Shown in pieces: positions 21,067 to 32,515 of a stretch of DNA of 64,000 nucleotides; position 1 is the stretch's first letter, and each line of letters starts with the position of its first letter. A program made the position numbers and the translations under genes. The stretch is taken from contig OX327696.1 of NCBI GenBank assembly GCA_946807835.1, forward strand, positions 3,484,501 through 3,548,500, in the 5' to 3' direction. A model generated the notes under the pieces. That model made no database searches. It had not been told where the DNA came from and was given only the letters and a program-made list of their open reading frames with translations. The DNA comes from Ailanthus altissimus. Lineage: Eukaryota; Streptophyta; Magnoliopsida; Sapindales; Simaroubaceae.

Positions 21067-22428
21067 ATTTTTCTTTGTTTTATTTATTTATCAGCATCAT
21101 CATTTTAGTTTATATTTGCTTAAGTGTCTCTCAGGTTTGTTTCTTTCAAATAATTGGTATTTTAGGTAATGTCTCCTATACTTTATCTCTTTCTATTTAA
21201 ACATTGAGGACAATGTTTCATCTGGTTTAGAGGAAGATAGTAGACACAAGTCATACTTTATTTTTTAAAAAATTTTTTTTTTGTGGTTCGATATTTGATT
21301 AAAATGGTAGAGTAAAGAGTTTATTCTTGAACTCTTGAGACGCATTCTAGGTCAAGTTAGAATAGCAGAGTAAGGAGTTTTAGTTCCAACTTTTGAAACG
21401 CATTTTAACTAACTTTTTGTTGTTTTGTTTTATGTTTCATGTATTGTTGCTTATTGCTTGTAGTCTTGGTAATTTTTGTATAAAGGAATTTGCTTTTCTG
21501 CCTAGGTATGATTTCAAAATTGTTTAGGCTGAGTCCTATTTCTATTTAGGTTACTAAAGAATGACTTCCAAAATATTTTTGAGCACAATGCTAAGCTTTG
21601 TGGTAAGATGGATGATTCAATTTATATAGCCAGGAGAATTTCCATGTTTAAGTATATATTTTTCTAATCTCATATATATTTTATAAGTAAGTGAAAAGGT
21701 TGAGAAAATAACTTATGAACCTTCATTGATCCTTTGAATTAGTTAATTTTTGTTTAGATTGATATTATTTGAATTAAGGGATAAGTTGGTTGCATTTGTG
21801 TATAATATAATTTGGTGAGAAACCTTTGTAATGCTTCCTAGTATTCTTCAAAAATACCAAAAAAAAAAAAAAAGAGAAGCAAAATACCAAAAAACAAAAA
21901 TACATAAAAAAAAGAGAGAGAAGAATCAACTCAGTTTAATAAAGTCTTCATCCAATTTTAGAAGACAAATATTTTGTAAAGCAGTTTTCTCACCAAGTTA
22001 TATTTGTATTATTCTCACAAGCCAATTGAAATTCTAAAGCTGGCGTATGATATGAATAATTGATTTTTAAACAAATAATTTTTCTATCTTTGGATCAATG
22101 TTACTTTATATGTCTGTCCTTAAAATTAACTTTTTCTTATGTACTTAACTATTTTCCAACTCCATAAGAGAAGTCCTAACCTTTTAAACAGTCATACACC
22201 TATGAGGATACGGAGTTGAGGCTTTTACTTGGAGAAATTCTCAAGGCTATATCTATTGTGGTTTGTGATCAGATGGTAATGGCTTAGTTAAGACACACAT
22301 AAATTTTGGAAGTTGTAATTGAAAAAACTATGATAGCAACAGTGATCTTGAACTGACGTTTTGTTTGAAATGCTTAGGTAGTTTTGCATATTCTATTTAC
22401 GCTTGAATTGCTAGAGACTAGCAATAAG
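21067..22428 (+). other. Element A 3' untranslated region
   Basis: About 1.36 kb without a gene. It includes 'AAACATTGAGGACAATGTTT' (21198-21217), a motif repeatedly seen in the 3' UTR of Athila-type elements, short A-rich runs (21857-21945), and blocks matched in B and C in reverse. The frame at 21831-22037 is low-complexity Lys-rich and is not a gene. Confidence 0.7.
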
Positions 22429-22442
22429 CTGGTTGGGGGCTA
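22429..22442 (+). promoter_or_regulatory. Polypurine tract of element A
   Basis: GCTGGTTGGGGGCTA directly abuts the 3' LTR start (TGATGAAC at 22443). The G-run is the expected RNase H-resistant primer for plus-strand DNA synthesis. The reverse-strand equivalents in B (10709-10720) and C (46766-46778) are weaker. Confidence 0.75.
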
Positions 22443-24004
22443 TGATGAACACATGAAAATGCATATTTGTTAAGAGATTCAGTCACCATTTAATGTCATT
22501 AATTTTAGTATTTTCTGTATTTTTAGCTTGAAATAAAGTGTTCTCCTTAAATTGTGATTAATGAATGTTATTTGGATAGGTTTAGGTAAAATGGACATAA
22601 CTATCAATGTAGAAATCAAAATAAATAAATTCTTGAACCTAGTGTAACATGACTCAATCTTACACAAATTTAAAAAATAGTGAAAAAGCCAAATCCAACA
22701 TGTTATGGGCCAAAATTTGAGATACAATAGAATCGGGCTACAACTTCTGTCCAGCTTGACCCAACTCACGTATTTGGACGGTATCTCACAAAATACGCAC
22801 TCAATTGGTATAATTCTTGAAGCTGTGAGATACTGACTTAAGTATCAACAACTTTTATGTTGATGGTAAAGTCCAAATCAGCAGTTATCATGGACCAAAT
22901 TGCATTGCAAGTAGGTAAAATGGTTGTTGGCTAAAATCTGATGTATCTTTGGAATTTTGCTCATATCTCATTGGATACTCATCCAATTTACATGAACTCG
23001 GTGCCTATGAAAGAAGAGATAAAATGATACAACTTTTATGTCAACCATAGAGGTTACATCAGTCATTTACATTAAAAAAAATGTGCTGCAAGTGGATGAA
23101 CGAGTTATTGGCCTAAAATTATTGAAGATTGATGTCATCCATGACATATTTCCATTCATTGCCTATATAAGGGGACTCTTATGATGTTTTCAACATTAGA
23201 TAATTCTCTTTTATTTTTTTCTCATTAACATGTATTGTAATTTAGGCTAGAGTTTTTGCCAATGCTAAGAGATGAACTTTTATGTGTAATAAACCCACTT
23301 CGATGCTTGATTCGTTGTCAAGAGCTACAAATATTGTAAGTTTGGTTTTGAATAAACTCTTATCTAGTTTATTTTCTATAATCTAGAGGTTATAATGCTC
23401 ATGTCTCATATATGTTCAATCATGCTTTTCTTATGTGATTCTTGTTGAATTATAATTGTTATTAGTTACATTGTTTTATATGTTAATCTCTTACTGCAAT
23501 ATTGTCAAATTGATATATTGTCGATCTTAGATAACATGTAAGGGCAATAAATGTTTGATATTCAAGTTGATCTTTTACTGTAATATTTTCAAAATGATAC
23601 ATTGTCGATCTTAGATAACTTGTATAAATAAACATGATTGATGTTAATATTTGCAAAAGAGTTTAGTCATATCCAATGTATGTGTTATCAAATGTGCTAT
23701 ATTTTACATATCTTCCGATTGATTGTTTAGATGTAAAACTGTCAATTGAGTTATAAACACTGAATCAAAGTGTAGAGTAGATTTATAAAGCATAATTGTG
23801 ATTCTCGAAGCCTTGTTTGAATTATCATAAGACATTTCCTTCAAATCATAGACAATTCTATCTCATCTACTTAAATCAATTAATTTTATCCTTTTCTACC
23901 TCTTCAATATTTTACTTTACCAACCTATTTTGTCAAGAGCTTCCTCATGGGATCGACATCTCAATCAATACTATGATAGCCTCGTTATATTTTTAGCGTA
24001 AACA
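22443..24004 (+). repeat. Element A 3' LTR, 1562 bp
   Basis: TGATGAACACA to GCGTAAACA, colinear with 12150-13712, and followed at once by the target duplication GTAAC. It has a better TATA box than the 5' copy (TATATAAG, 23164-23171). Confidence 0.95.
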
Positions 24005-24567
24005 GTAACTGCCTATAATTTATCAATCAATTCATCCTCATTGGTAGCAGAAATGAGGATCTGTCGCTCCAAATGTGAAATAAAATTATGTTCCATAACT
24101 TGATCAAGAAAACAGAGTAAGCAATCAAAATAGATATTAACATTAAACAAACCTATGAATTTTTGATGGATATTTAGCTTGGTCCAAGAGGCAATTTAAA
24201 AAATTTCTTCCAAGATACCAAAATTATTTGGTAAAGCAATAAAAGTTTTTACATTGTAAAACATTCTAACTACACGTTCATGCATAGATGCGACTCAAAA
24301 TTCTTCCCCTATTGTTTTCTTAGTCAGGTTTTCCACGGCTAAAGCTATATGAATAATACCTCAAACTTGACTTCCTCCTAAATGTGTAACTGTTAACACA
24401 CACCATATTAAACCAAGGTTACCCTCTCCATAAATCAAATAGATTTTTCTTGCAGTTAATACTTTTTCTAGATTATTTGCTGCCTCTACAAATACTTTAT
24501 TTTTCCCAGGACTAAATCCACAAAATACACATATATTTCAGAATTATCAAACTGAGGTTTCCACCAT
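24005..24567 (-). pseudogene. LOG: Captured LOG of element B, N-terminal and central parts, most complete copy
   Basis: On the minus strand an ATG at 24565-24567 starts 'MVETSV', then three stops, then 'NICVFCGFSPGKNKVFVEAA', 'LIYGEGNLGL', 'SMHERVVRM', 'FIALPNNFGILEE' (PGGxGTxxE damaged to PNNFGILEE), 'KLNIHQKFIGLFNVNIYFD' and 'DQVMEHNFISHLERQILISA'. With 12060-12149 it makes 216 codons including stop, with no net frameshift but seven in-frame stops. That length fits plant LOG proteins of about 215 aa. Plant LOG genes have several introns, yet this copy has none, so it derives from spliced mRNA. Element A interrupts it at the duplicated GTAAC. Confidence 0.9.
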
Positions 24568-24744
24568 ATCTATACTCAACTTTATCTGAATATAAAAGAT
24601 TTAAATTTAAGACATCTATATGAGAAGACATACTATTCATAAAATAAAATAAGTTTGAAATTAAAACACATGTATTTATAGGTAGTTGTGATTGTAGCTC
24701 ACATCTTCCTCTAGTTTTACGTCCAGAAATGGCTTAAACGCAAT

Positions 24745-25253
24745 CTATGGGTTGGGGATAGGCTTCTTATTCAATTTTTTTATAAATTGACAAACATGGT
24801 CTTTTAGTGTCAGAATCCCGAGACGATACTGTTGATGTTCATTTTTGAATTTATTCCATAAATCAAGAGTCAATAAGATATCATCCAAAGACTCCTTACT
24901 CAGTTCATCCTTAATGAACTGAATTTTATCTTCTCGATCTCTAGATCTAAATTCTAAAGAATCATAACTTCGGTTACAATTTCATCGAGCACATTTATGA
25001 CATACTTGTAACCATTTTTCTTCTCGCTTTTTGGCATAAGAGCTTCTTTCAAGAGCAGGTATAAAAAAATAAAATCATTTACAGACTCACCAGATACTTG
25101 AACTTTGGCTTTGATTAACCAACGAATATCTGTAGGGATATTCCTAAATATTAATAGCTTTAGTATTTTACATTGTACTTTATAAATCTTAAGTAGTGCA
25201 TTTTAAGGCAATGGAGGAAAGTATTTTTTAAGATTACCCAGAATGCAATCTAT
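24745..25253 (-). pseudogene. Element B ORF3, broken
   Basis: Homolog of 19647-20195 on the minus strand. The start codon is ATA in place of ATG (25251-25253). 'VCHKCAR' and 'SKESLDDILLTL' are kept; internal stops and short deletions are present. It ends at TAG 24745-24747, the same Trp-to-stop site as in element A, and the downstream 'EEDVS.NHNYL' is also retained. The shared stop suggests A and B share a more recent ancestor than either does with C. Confidence 0.75.
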
Positions 25254-25309
25254 TTTGAAAGAAAGAAAAGAGATGAATGTACGATTTAAGGGATAATTTT
25301 TAGAGAACT

Positions 25310-25480
25310 GAGAAACTGACTTTAATAGTCACGGAGTATCGTATTCGCCACTTGATCAGAAAATAAAATCACAATGAAAAAAAAAGAAAAAAAAGAAAAA
25401 AAAAGAAAGTAAAATACGAAAGAGAATAAAAGATAAAATAAAGAGTTAAAAGATAAAAATAAACATATAAAATATAATAT
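25310..25480 (-). promoter_or_regulatory. Element B pyrimidine tract and hairpin motif
   Basis: Minus-strand counterpart of 19420-19620: a T-rich tract (A-rich on plus, 25370-25470), then the 'CAAGTGGCGAATACGATACT' motif near 25330-25350. Confidence 0.5.
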
Positions 25481-25509
25481 AGATAGATTGAACCTGATTA
25501 AGCATGATA

Positions 25510-26780
25510 GACAAGATCCACAAGAGGGATCTTATCTAGGTACATAGAATGGTCTACCTTTTAGACATACATTTTCAGCCGCTGTCTATTCACTTTAAAA
25601 TTTCGCCCATTAGTGGGCTCTTCAATTTCGATAGCACAATTAGAAAAATCTTGTCTTACCATAAATGGACCAGTCCACCGAGATCTCAACTTTTCAGAGT
25701 GTAAATGCAATCGAGAATCATAAAGATAATCCTATTGATTTGGTTCGAAGTGTTTCTTTGATATCTGTTTGTCATGAGCTACTTTTATTTTAACTTTAGA
25801 AATCCTGGAGTTGTCATATGTATCATTTGTAGCTCTTTTATTTCTGACAATTGTAACTTTCTCTGAAGACCTACATCACTCAAATCAAAGTTAAGGGCTT
25901 TGATAGCCCAATAAGCTTTATGCTCTAGCTCAATAAATAAATGACAAGTTTTCAAAGACAAGCCAGTATGGAGACATTCCTAAGATGGTTTTGTATACAG
26001 TGCCATATGCCCATAATGCATTATAAAAGCGTAGAGACCAATCTTTGCGATTCGGGTTAACCGTCTTTTCTAATATTTGTTTAACCTCTCTATTTACTAG
26101 CTTGGCTTGTCCATTTAATTTGTGGATGGTATGCAGTGGAAACTTTATAAAAAATACCATACCTACGCATCAAAACTTCAAAAGAACGATGTGTTCCTTG
26201 GTCACTAATGATGACACGTGGCGTACCATACCTAGATAACACATTTTTTTTTAAAAGAATTTTACCACAGTTGTGTTATCATTAGTATGATAAGGTACAA
26301 CCTCTACCCATTTTGATACATAGTCAACAGTTAGAAGGATGCAAAAGTAGCCAAAAGATGAGGGAAAATGACCCATAAAATTGATACCCTAACAATCAAA
26401 TATCTCAATAACAATAAGAGGGTTAAAAGGCATCATATGTCTTCGAGATACAGTACCTAACTTTTGACATCTTTCGTAAAATTGACAAAATTATTAGTGT
26501 CTTTGGACAAAGTGAGCCAATAAAGACAACACTATAAAGTTTTCAGACACTAGAAATTTTCTTTTCAGGAATACAACGTCTCATAATTTGGTCAAGACAA
26601 TATTTGAAAAGATATGGATCATCCCAATAAAAATTACGTACCTCTACCAAGAACTTACGCTTATCTTGTGCACTCCAGTTAGATGAAAGTTCACCACAAA
26701 CCAAATAATTTACGATATATGCGTACCAAGGTATTTGGCTTATAGTGAAAAGATATTCATTAGGGAAATCATCTCGAATG
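25510..26780 (-). pseudogene. Element B integrase
   Basis: The minus strand reads 'RNFYWDDPYLFKYCLDQIMRRCIPE', then fragments of the zinc finger and core ('IDFMGHFPSSF'), and 'NGQAKLVNREVKQILEKTV' at about 26100, where the catalytic Glu of the DDE triad is Lys. The C-terminal end near 25510 matches 'IPLVDPIYHA'. Several frames and stops. Confidence 0.82.
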
Positions 26781-26799
26781 TGTAGGACATCAGTGGAGT

Positions 26800-27250
26800 C
26801 AGTGAACTCAAGGTGGGATAAATGACCAGCAATAACATTGTCAACGCCCTTCTTGTCTTTAATGGTTAGATCAAATTTCTGCAAAAGAAAAATCCACCTA
26901 ATTAAACAGGTTTTAGCATCCTTATTAGAAAGAAGGTACTTAAGGGCCGCATGGTCAGTAAAAATAATAATAAGTGAACCAATCGAATAAGAACAAAATT
27001 TGTCTAAGAAAAAAATAACAGCTAGTAGTTCTTTTTCAGTAGTAGTGTAATTCATCTGAGCATCATTCAAAGTCCTACTAGAATAATAAACAACAAAGGG
27101 TTTTCCTCCTTTCGTTGCCCGAGAACTACTCCTACAGCATAATTACTTGCATCACACATAATTTCAAATAGGAGGTTCCAATTCGGTGATTGTATGATAA
27201 GAGCGGTGGTGAGTTTGGCAATGAATGTTCGGAATACCTACTCATACCTT
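26800..27250 (-). pseudogene. Element B RNase H
   Basis: Contains the domain that element A lacks: 'MNYTTTEKELLAVIFFLDKF' (about 27050), 'IIIFTDHAALKYLLSNKDAK' and 'WIFLLQKFDLTIKDKKGV'. The acidic residues of TEKE and TDHA are present. RNase H removes the RNA template during reverse transcription. The upstream part (27080-27250) is frameshifted. Confidence 0.85.
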
Positions 27251-27427
27251 TATGTCCATGTGAATTCATCATCTTTTAGCAGAAGGTTACACAATAGTCT
27301 AGATATAGTAAAAACTTTTTGTATAAACCTCCTATAAAAGTCAGCATGTCCAAGAAAAGATTGAACATCTTTATTGTTTTAGATATAGGTAATTTAGAGA
27401 TTCATTCAATTTTAGTATCGTCAACCT

Positions 27428-28110
27428 CTATCCCCTTTTTAGATACAATATGACCCAAAACGACCCTGAAGATACCATGAAGTAACATTTCTCCCAGTTT
27501 AGCATAAGTTCTTTTTCTTCACACCTAAACAAAACCACTTTTAAGTTAAATAAACATGAATCAAAAGTGTCACCAAAAATAGTCAAATCATCCATAAAAA
27601 CGTTCATGTATTTTTCAACCATATCAGAGAAAATACTTAGCATACAACGTTGAAAAGTAGTCGGTGCATTACATAATTCAAATAGCATTCTACGAAAAGC
27701 ATAAGTACCAAAAGGACATGTAAAATTGGGTTTTTCTTAATCTTCTACAACTATCTCAATCTGGTAATAACTTGAATACCTATCAAGAAAGCAATAAAAA
27801 GGATGTCCAGCTATATGTTCTAAAATTTGTTCGATAAAAGGCAATGAAAAATAGCATTTTCTAGTAGTTGTGTTTAGCTTTTTATAATCAATGCACATTT
27901 GCCAACTGCTCACTGCCCTAGTTGGAACAGGTACCCTATTCTCATTTTCTACAACAATAACCTCAGATTTTTTAGGCACTACTTGAGTTGGAATTACCCA
28001 TTGACTATTAAAAATTGGGTAGATTATACATGCATCTAATATTTTCAAGACTTTTTTCTTCACTATATTTTTCATTGTTAGGTTAAGTCTTTTTTGTGGA
28101 TCCCTACGGG
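27428..28110 (-). pseudogene. Element B reverse transcriptase
   Basis: Minus-strand blocks 27737-28075 ('ACIIYPIFNSQWV', 'WQMCIDYKKLNTTTRKCYF', 'HPFYCFLDRYSSYYQI') and 27428-27688 ('LCNAPTTFQRCMLSIFSD', 'VFMDDLTIFGDTFD'). FMDD is intact; FLDGYS reads FLDRYS. A stop in 'KP.FTCPFGTYAF' and a frame change divide the blocks. Confidence 0.87.
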
Positions 28111-28299
28111 GTTAAACACCTATCTCTAAATGAATTCTATCAGAGCATATCAATGGAGAAAGACCTTTAATATCCGCTATGTCCAACCTAGTGCAGACTT
28201 ATGTTCTTTTAACAATTTTATCAAAATTTTCTCTTGTTCAACACTAGGTTAAAAAGAAATGACAGTAGAAAATGTATCACCTGGTCCTAAGAATGTGTT

Positions 28300-28760
28300 T
28301 CAAACCTTTGGGTAGTGGAGAAAGATCAACTTGTGATGTCTTGAGGTTTGATGGTTTTGGTATCTCCCTCTCTCATGGCAACTCTTTAAAGTGTGGCTGC
28401 TAAAATCGAGTCTTTTTATCCTGCGAGTCAAAAATACTAAACATATCAGTTGTTTCATCAGGATAACATAATTCTTCAAAATCAAAATTAAGAAAGTTTT
28501 CCAAAGAATCACGGCCATGATTTTTATAAGATTCTTTCAATACAAGTATGTCTATCGTATATGAATGATATCATCCGTCTCCCTCCCGTGGTTGCTTGCC
28601 AATAGAGAAGATATTCACCTCAAAAGTTATATTCCCAAAAGATAATTTTATTAGACCATTTCTGCAATTAGTAAGGTGGTGTCTTTTGTTCCTAAGTCCA
28701 ACAAAGCTTGACCAAACTCATGTGTCCCAATTTGGTAGGAGATTGTGGGACATCCTGGGT
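28300..28760 (-). pseudogene. Element B protease remnant, internally deleted
   Basis: 'ALLDLG' near 28700 jumps directly to a 'NYRNGLIKLSFGN'-like segment. The central part of the protease ('VNLMPYS' to 'LGKPFLATA') is missing compared with element A, a deletion of roughly 0.25 kb. The RT-proximal linker with 'YDSLENFLNFDFEELCYPDE' follows. Confidence 0.7.
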
Positions 28761-28982
28761 CTTTATACTTTGGTGGTGTCTTTTGTTTAATCACTTCACT
28801 TACCTATTCTGCCAAAAATGCAATTTTCTTTACATAGTGTTTTCTTTTTATAGTGCATAGATCCTTGATGACTTTAGCATAAGTTGGAACCTACTTAATC
28901 AAAAGCAACAAGGGAAGATTAATCTTAACTTGTTTCAAATGTCCCCTTGAAATTTTGAATTATTTCCAACAAGTCGAAGAGC

Positions 28983-29297
28983 TTAAGAAAAAGGCACTGG
29001 GATTGAAAACTTATTTTCAGGCTCTTTTTTCACTATGTCCTTTTTTTCAAGGGGGGCATCTTTACTACTCGTAGATGTGTTAGTTGAAGAAGTAGGCTCA
29101 TTCATAATCTTACCACTTCGAGTAGTAATGACATTGACTTTTTTGAGATTTTGTTTATCAGAAGTAGAAGCTTGTGTCATGTATTGTTCTTTTAGATTTG
29201 ATTGAGGTTGAGATGAAAACTTACCTCGCTCTTGTACAGTTAAGGCACTGGTCAACTTAGTGATTTGGTTTTTGATTTCTTTATTTTCGTCTACCAC
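28983..29297 (-). pseudogene. Element B gag-pol linker
   Basis: Minus-strand counterpart of 15739-16206, with 'DENKEIKNQITKLTSALTVQ' and 'NVITTRSGK'. It extends to 'NKFSIPVPF'. Same single-frame polyprotein region as in element A. Confidence 0.78.
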
Positions 29298-29589
29298 TTG
29301 TGCAAGAATTGTTTTAAAGTTTTGATTAGTCTTACTTTGTGCCTCTATAAATGCTTGTAGTGTATCCTTTAAAGGACTCCTAGTTGGTTATATATTATAT
29401 TAAGGTCCACCATAAGACTTGGGTGCCTGTTGTTCTTGTTTCCAATGGTTGTTGGCTTGTTGGTCAGATTTCTAACTAAGTTTGGGTGGTTTCTCTAGCT
29501 AGGATTACAGGTTTCAGAGTAGGGTGAATTAGGTTTCTTATACATCCTTAGGGCATTACATTATTCCTCATATATTCTTCTCATCTCAC

Positions 29590-30475
29590 TATAAGTGGGG
29601 CAATCCAGAGTTAAGTGTCCACTCATCTATAGATAAAACAAACATTATGTGACTCAACCTAGCAACCGTATGAGTGATCCTTCTATCTTTGGTTTTTAAG
29701 GCCTCTAATTCTCTAATTAAGACATTTAATTAGGCTTTAAGGCAATCATCTTCTCTAAGATGAAAAATGCCACTAGGTCATGACCTATTTGTACTTTCAG
29801 TAGCGCTAGTTCCAGTTCATATATGGACTTTTTTACCTAAGTCATTAAAGAATTCTATGGTTTTCTCATGATTTTTGTAAAGAAACTCCACATTACACAT
29901 CATCTCAACAAATTAGCACTCTCTAATTATGAGTCCCTCATAAAAATAGCTAACTAAAAGCCAATTTTCATACCCATAATAAGAGCACAAATTTAGCAAC
30001 TCTTTAAACTTTTCCCAAGCCTTATATAAGGTTTCACTATCCTTTTAGAAAAAGGAAGAAATTTGTCTTTTCAGGCCATTGGTTTTATGTTGTGGAAAGT
30101 ACTTATTGAAAAATACTTGAGTTATTTCTTTTCAAGTTCCTCTAGACCTCGGCCTAAATGAGTATAGCATACTCTATACTTTATCTTTCAAAGAAAAAAG
30201 GAAATATTTAAGTCTAACAGTGTCTATGGCTTCAGGATGGCTATGGAAGGTGGCAATTACCTTTTCAAATTTCCTAACATGTACATAAGGATTTTCACTA
30301 TCTAGACCATGAAAAGTGGGCAGAAGTTGTATCATTCCGGGTTTAAAATTCGAATGTAGTGTGTTAAGTAGAAATATAATGCACGATAGTGTGGCTGTAC
30401 GAGTAGGATGCAAGTAATCTTTTAGAGTCCTAACGGGTTTATCCTTCTATTGTCTCATTATGTTAGAATTACAAG
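29590..30475 (-). pseudogene. Element B gag
   Basis: 'LHPTRTATLSCIIFLLNTLH' and 'QLLPTFHGLDSENPYVHVRK' (30174-30413), then degraded capsid sequence to a zinc-knuckle remnant near 29600-29650. Internal stops, including one after 'FSLKDKV'. Confidence 0.78.
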
Positions 30476-30664
30476 ATGAACTAGATGGTGAATTCTCTTC
30501 CCTTACAAATTGTGGTGGTGGTTCTAGTTCTACTTCTCTCTTAAATCTTTTTCGTTTGTCTCTAAGTCGATACATCCATTTTAATAATTTTTTTTTTACT
30601 CTTTTTTAACTGAAGGAAATTCTCAAGGAAAAATTAAGAAATGAACAAAAGAAAAAAAAAAGAA

Positions 30665-31186
30665 TTAGGTGGTAAGACCAATCATGAAATATAAAAATAA
30701 CATATAATAAATGAATAAAAGATAATAAACTCTAAATTACAATAAATAAATAAAATAAAGTATAATAAATGAATAAAAGAAAATAAAGTGCAATAAAAAA
30801 ATAAAAAAATAAAGTGTAAAGTACAATAAATAAATAAAAGAAAATAAACTAAATTAGGTGGTAGAACGAGCCATAAAAATAAAATAAAATACAACAAATT
30901 ACTAAAGAAATAAAGTGCAATAAATAAATAAAAGAAAATAAAGTGCAAGGTAAAATAAATAAATAAACGAAAACGAATTAAGTTAGGTGGTACAATGAAT
31001 CAAATAAAAGAAAATACAATGAATTAAAAAAATAAAATACAATAAGTAAATAAATGAAAATAAAGTGCAAGGTACAATAATTAAATAAAAGAAAATGAAC
31101 TAAATTAGGCGGTAGAATCAGTCATAAAGAAAATACAATAAAATAACTAAATTAAACAAAATAAGTTCGGTGGTAGAACTAACCAT
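30665..31186 (-). other. Element B leader mini-ORF array
   Basis: Five 21-nt units on the minus strand ending at 31186, 31125, 31003, 30874 and 30685. In order they read M-V-S-S-T-T (stop lost to GAA), M-T-D-S-T-A, (TTG)-I-H-C-T-T, M-A-R-S-T-T and M-I-G-L-T-T. Four keep ATG and four keep the stop TAA. Spacers are T-rich, as in element A. Confidence 0.68.
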
Positions 31187-31315
31187 GAACAATGAAATAT
31201 ATTAGAACAAAGGAAATAAATTTAAAAACTAAAATTTTACAAAAAAAAAGTAAATGTACAAAGTTACCGCTTTAGTATTGATAAATGCAAACTACTTTCG
31301 CTTAGTGTGACTCCC

Positions 31316-31329
31316 CAGCAACGGTGCTA
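31316..31329 (-). promoter_or_regulatory. Element B primer-binding site, degraded
   Basis: The minus strand reads TAGCACCGTTGCTG next to the LTR end, against TGGCGCCGTTGCCG in element A. All three differences are G-to-A or C-to-T. Confidence 0.75.
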
Positions 31330-31334
31330 AATTT

Positions 31335-32140
31335 TGTTTATATTCGAAATTGAGGTGTAGATCCCACAAGGAAGCTTTTGGAAAAATAGGCTAGTGAAGT
31401 AAAAATATTAAAGCAGTAGAAAGGAGAAAATTACCTAATTGGTTTAAGTGGATGAGATCGAATTGTCTATAAATTAAGAAAAAAGTCTTATGATGATTTA
31501 AACAAAGGTTCGAGAATCACAATTACGGTTTATAAATCTACTCTACACTTTGATTCAATGTTTATAACTCAATTGAAAGTTTTACATCTCAAACAATCAA
31601 TCGAAAGATATGTAAAATATAGCACATTTGATATAACTAAACTCTTTGCAAACATTAGCACAAACCATGTTCATTTATACAAGTTATCTAAGATCGAAAA
31701 TATATCATTTTGACAATATTGCAGTAAAAGATCAACTTGAATATTAAACATTTATTGCCTTTAGATGTTATCCAAGATCGACAATATATAAATTGACAAT
31801 ATTGCAGTAAAAGATTAACATATAAAACAATATAACCAGTAACTATTATAATTCAACAAGAATCACATAAGAAAAGCATGACTGAACATATATAAGACAT
31901 GAAAATTATAACCTCTGGATTATAGAAAATAAAATAGATAAGAGTCTAATCAAATTTACAAACATTTGTAGCTCTTGACAACGATCAAAGCATAGAAGTA
32001 GATTTGTTACACATAAAGTTCATCTCTTAGCCTTGTCAATAACTCTAGCCTAGATTATAATGCATGTTAATTAGAAGAAAATAAAAGAGAATTATCTAAT
32101 GTTGAAAACGTTATAAGAATAATAATTCATGTGTTCATCA
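31335..32140 (-). repeat. Element B 5' LTR with internal deletion, 806 bp
   Basis: Matches the LTR 3' half from the primer site as far as 'GTTGAAAACGTTATAAGAAT' (32101-32120), then jumps to the LTR 5' terminus 'TGTGTTCATCA' ending at 32140. About 0.76 kb is missing, including the promoter. Confidence 0.85.
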
Positions 32141-32515
32141 GGATCACTCTTGAAGAAGACAATGTCATTTAGATCCTAGTTAGAGGAATAATGCAAATTG
32201 GACACAAAATAAAGGTGGCAAAAGAAGAATAATTAAAATTGAAGGGTAGATCCAAAAGGTCTCTAGGGCACTTGAAGGGATAATCCTAAGAGAAAGACAA
32301 TGACAGAAGAAAGATGGATTTACAAGTCTATTGGATGACTAGGCAAAGACTTTGATAGTATGAGAGCTTTTTAAGGAACAAGTGTTTGATGGATGTAATA
32401 TGTTTTGTATCTAGGGTAGTGTTTTCATATGAGTCATGGAGAAAAGTTAGTTACCAATTGTAGAAATATGGCTTTTGGTAAGTTATAGGGAATCAGTAGA
32501 ATAAAATTAAGATCA
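32141..32515. other. Unassigned sequence between element B and solo LTR
   Basis: No gene. It is continuous with 35237 onward once the solo LTR is removed (joint at GATCA). It may be the leader of copia F, whose LTR end and primer site are at 8736-9118, since element B lies between them. No coding motif supports this. Confidence 0.35.

Larger units (their letters stand above)
12150..24004 (+). mobile_element. Athila-type Ty3/gypsy element A, 11.86 kb, TSD GTAAC
   Basis: Structurally complete: 5' LTR 12150-13712, tRNA-Asp primer site 13718-13731, leader mini-ORFs, gag-pol, ORF3, LOG, polypurine tract 22429-22442, 3' LTR 22443-24004. GTAAC flanks it at 12145-12149 and 24005-24009. By eye the two LTRs differ at roughly one base in twenty over their first 240 bp, so it is not recent. 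Gag-pol is broken and RNase H is deleted. The Athila assignment rests on 'LDLGASVNLMPYS' in protease, 'FLDGYS' and 'FMDD' in RT, 'TTRSGK' before protease, and the tRNA-Asp primer. It is inserted into LOG of element B. Confidence 0.95.
9144..32140 (-). mobile_element. Athila-type Ty3/gypsy element B with captured LOG, split by element A
   Basis: Minus-strand element with 5' LTR 31335-32140 (internally deleted), primer site 31316-31329, leader mini-ORFs, gag, RT, RNase H, integrase, ORF3, LOG, 3' UTR and 3' LTR 9144-10708. Element A (12150-24004) sits inside its LOG. Without A it is about 11.1 kb. Flanks are TATAG (9139-9143) and GGATC (32141-32145), so no target duplication is visible. The protease is partly deleted and the integrase has lost its catalytic Glu. 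Confidence 0.9.
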
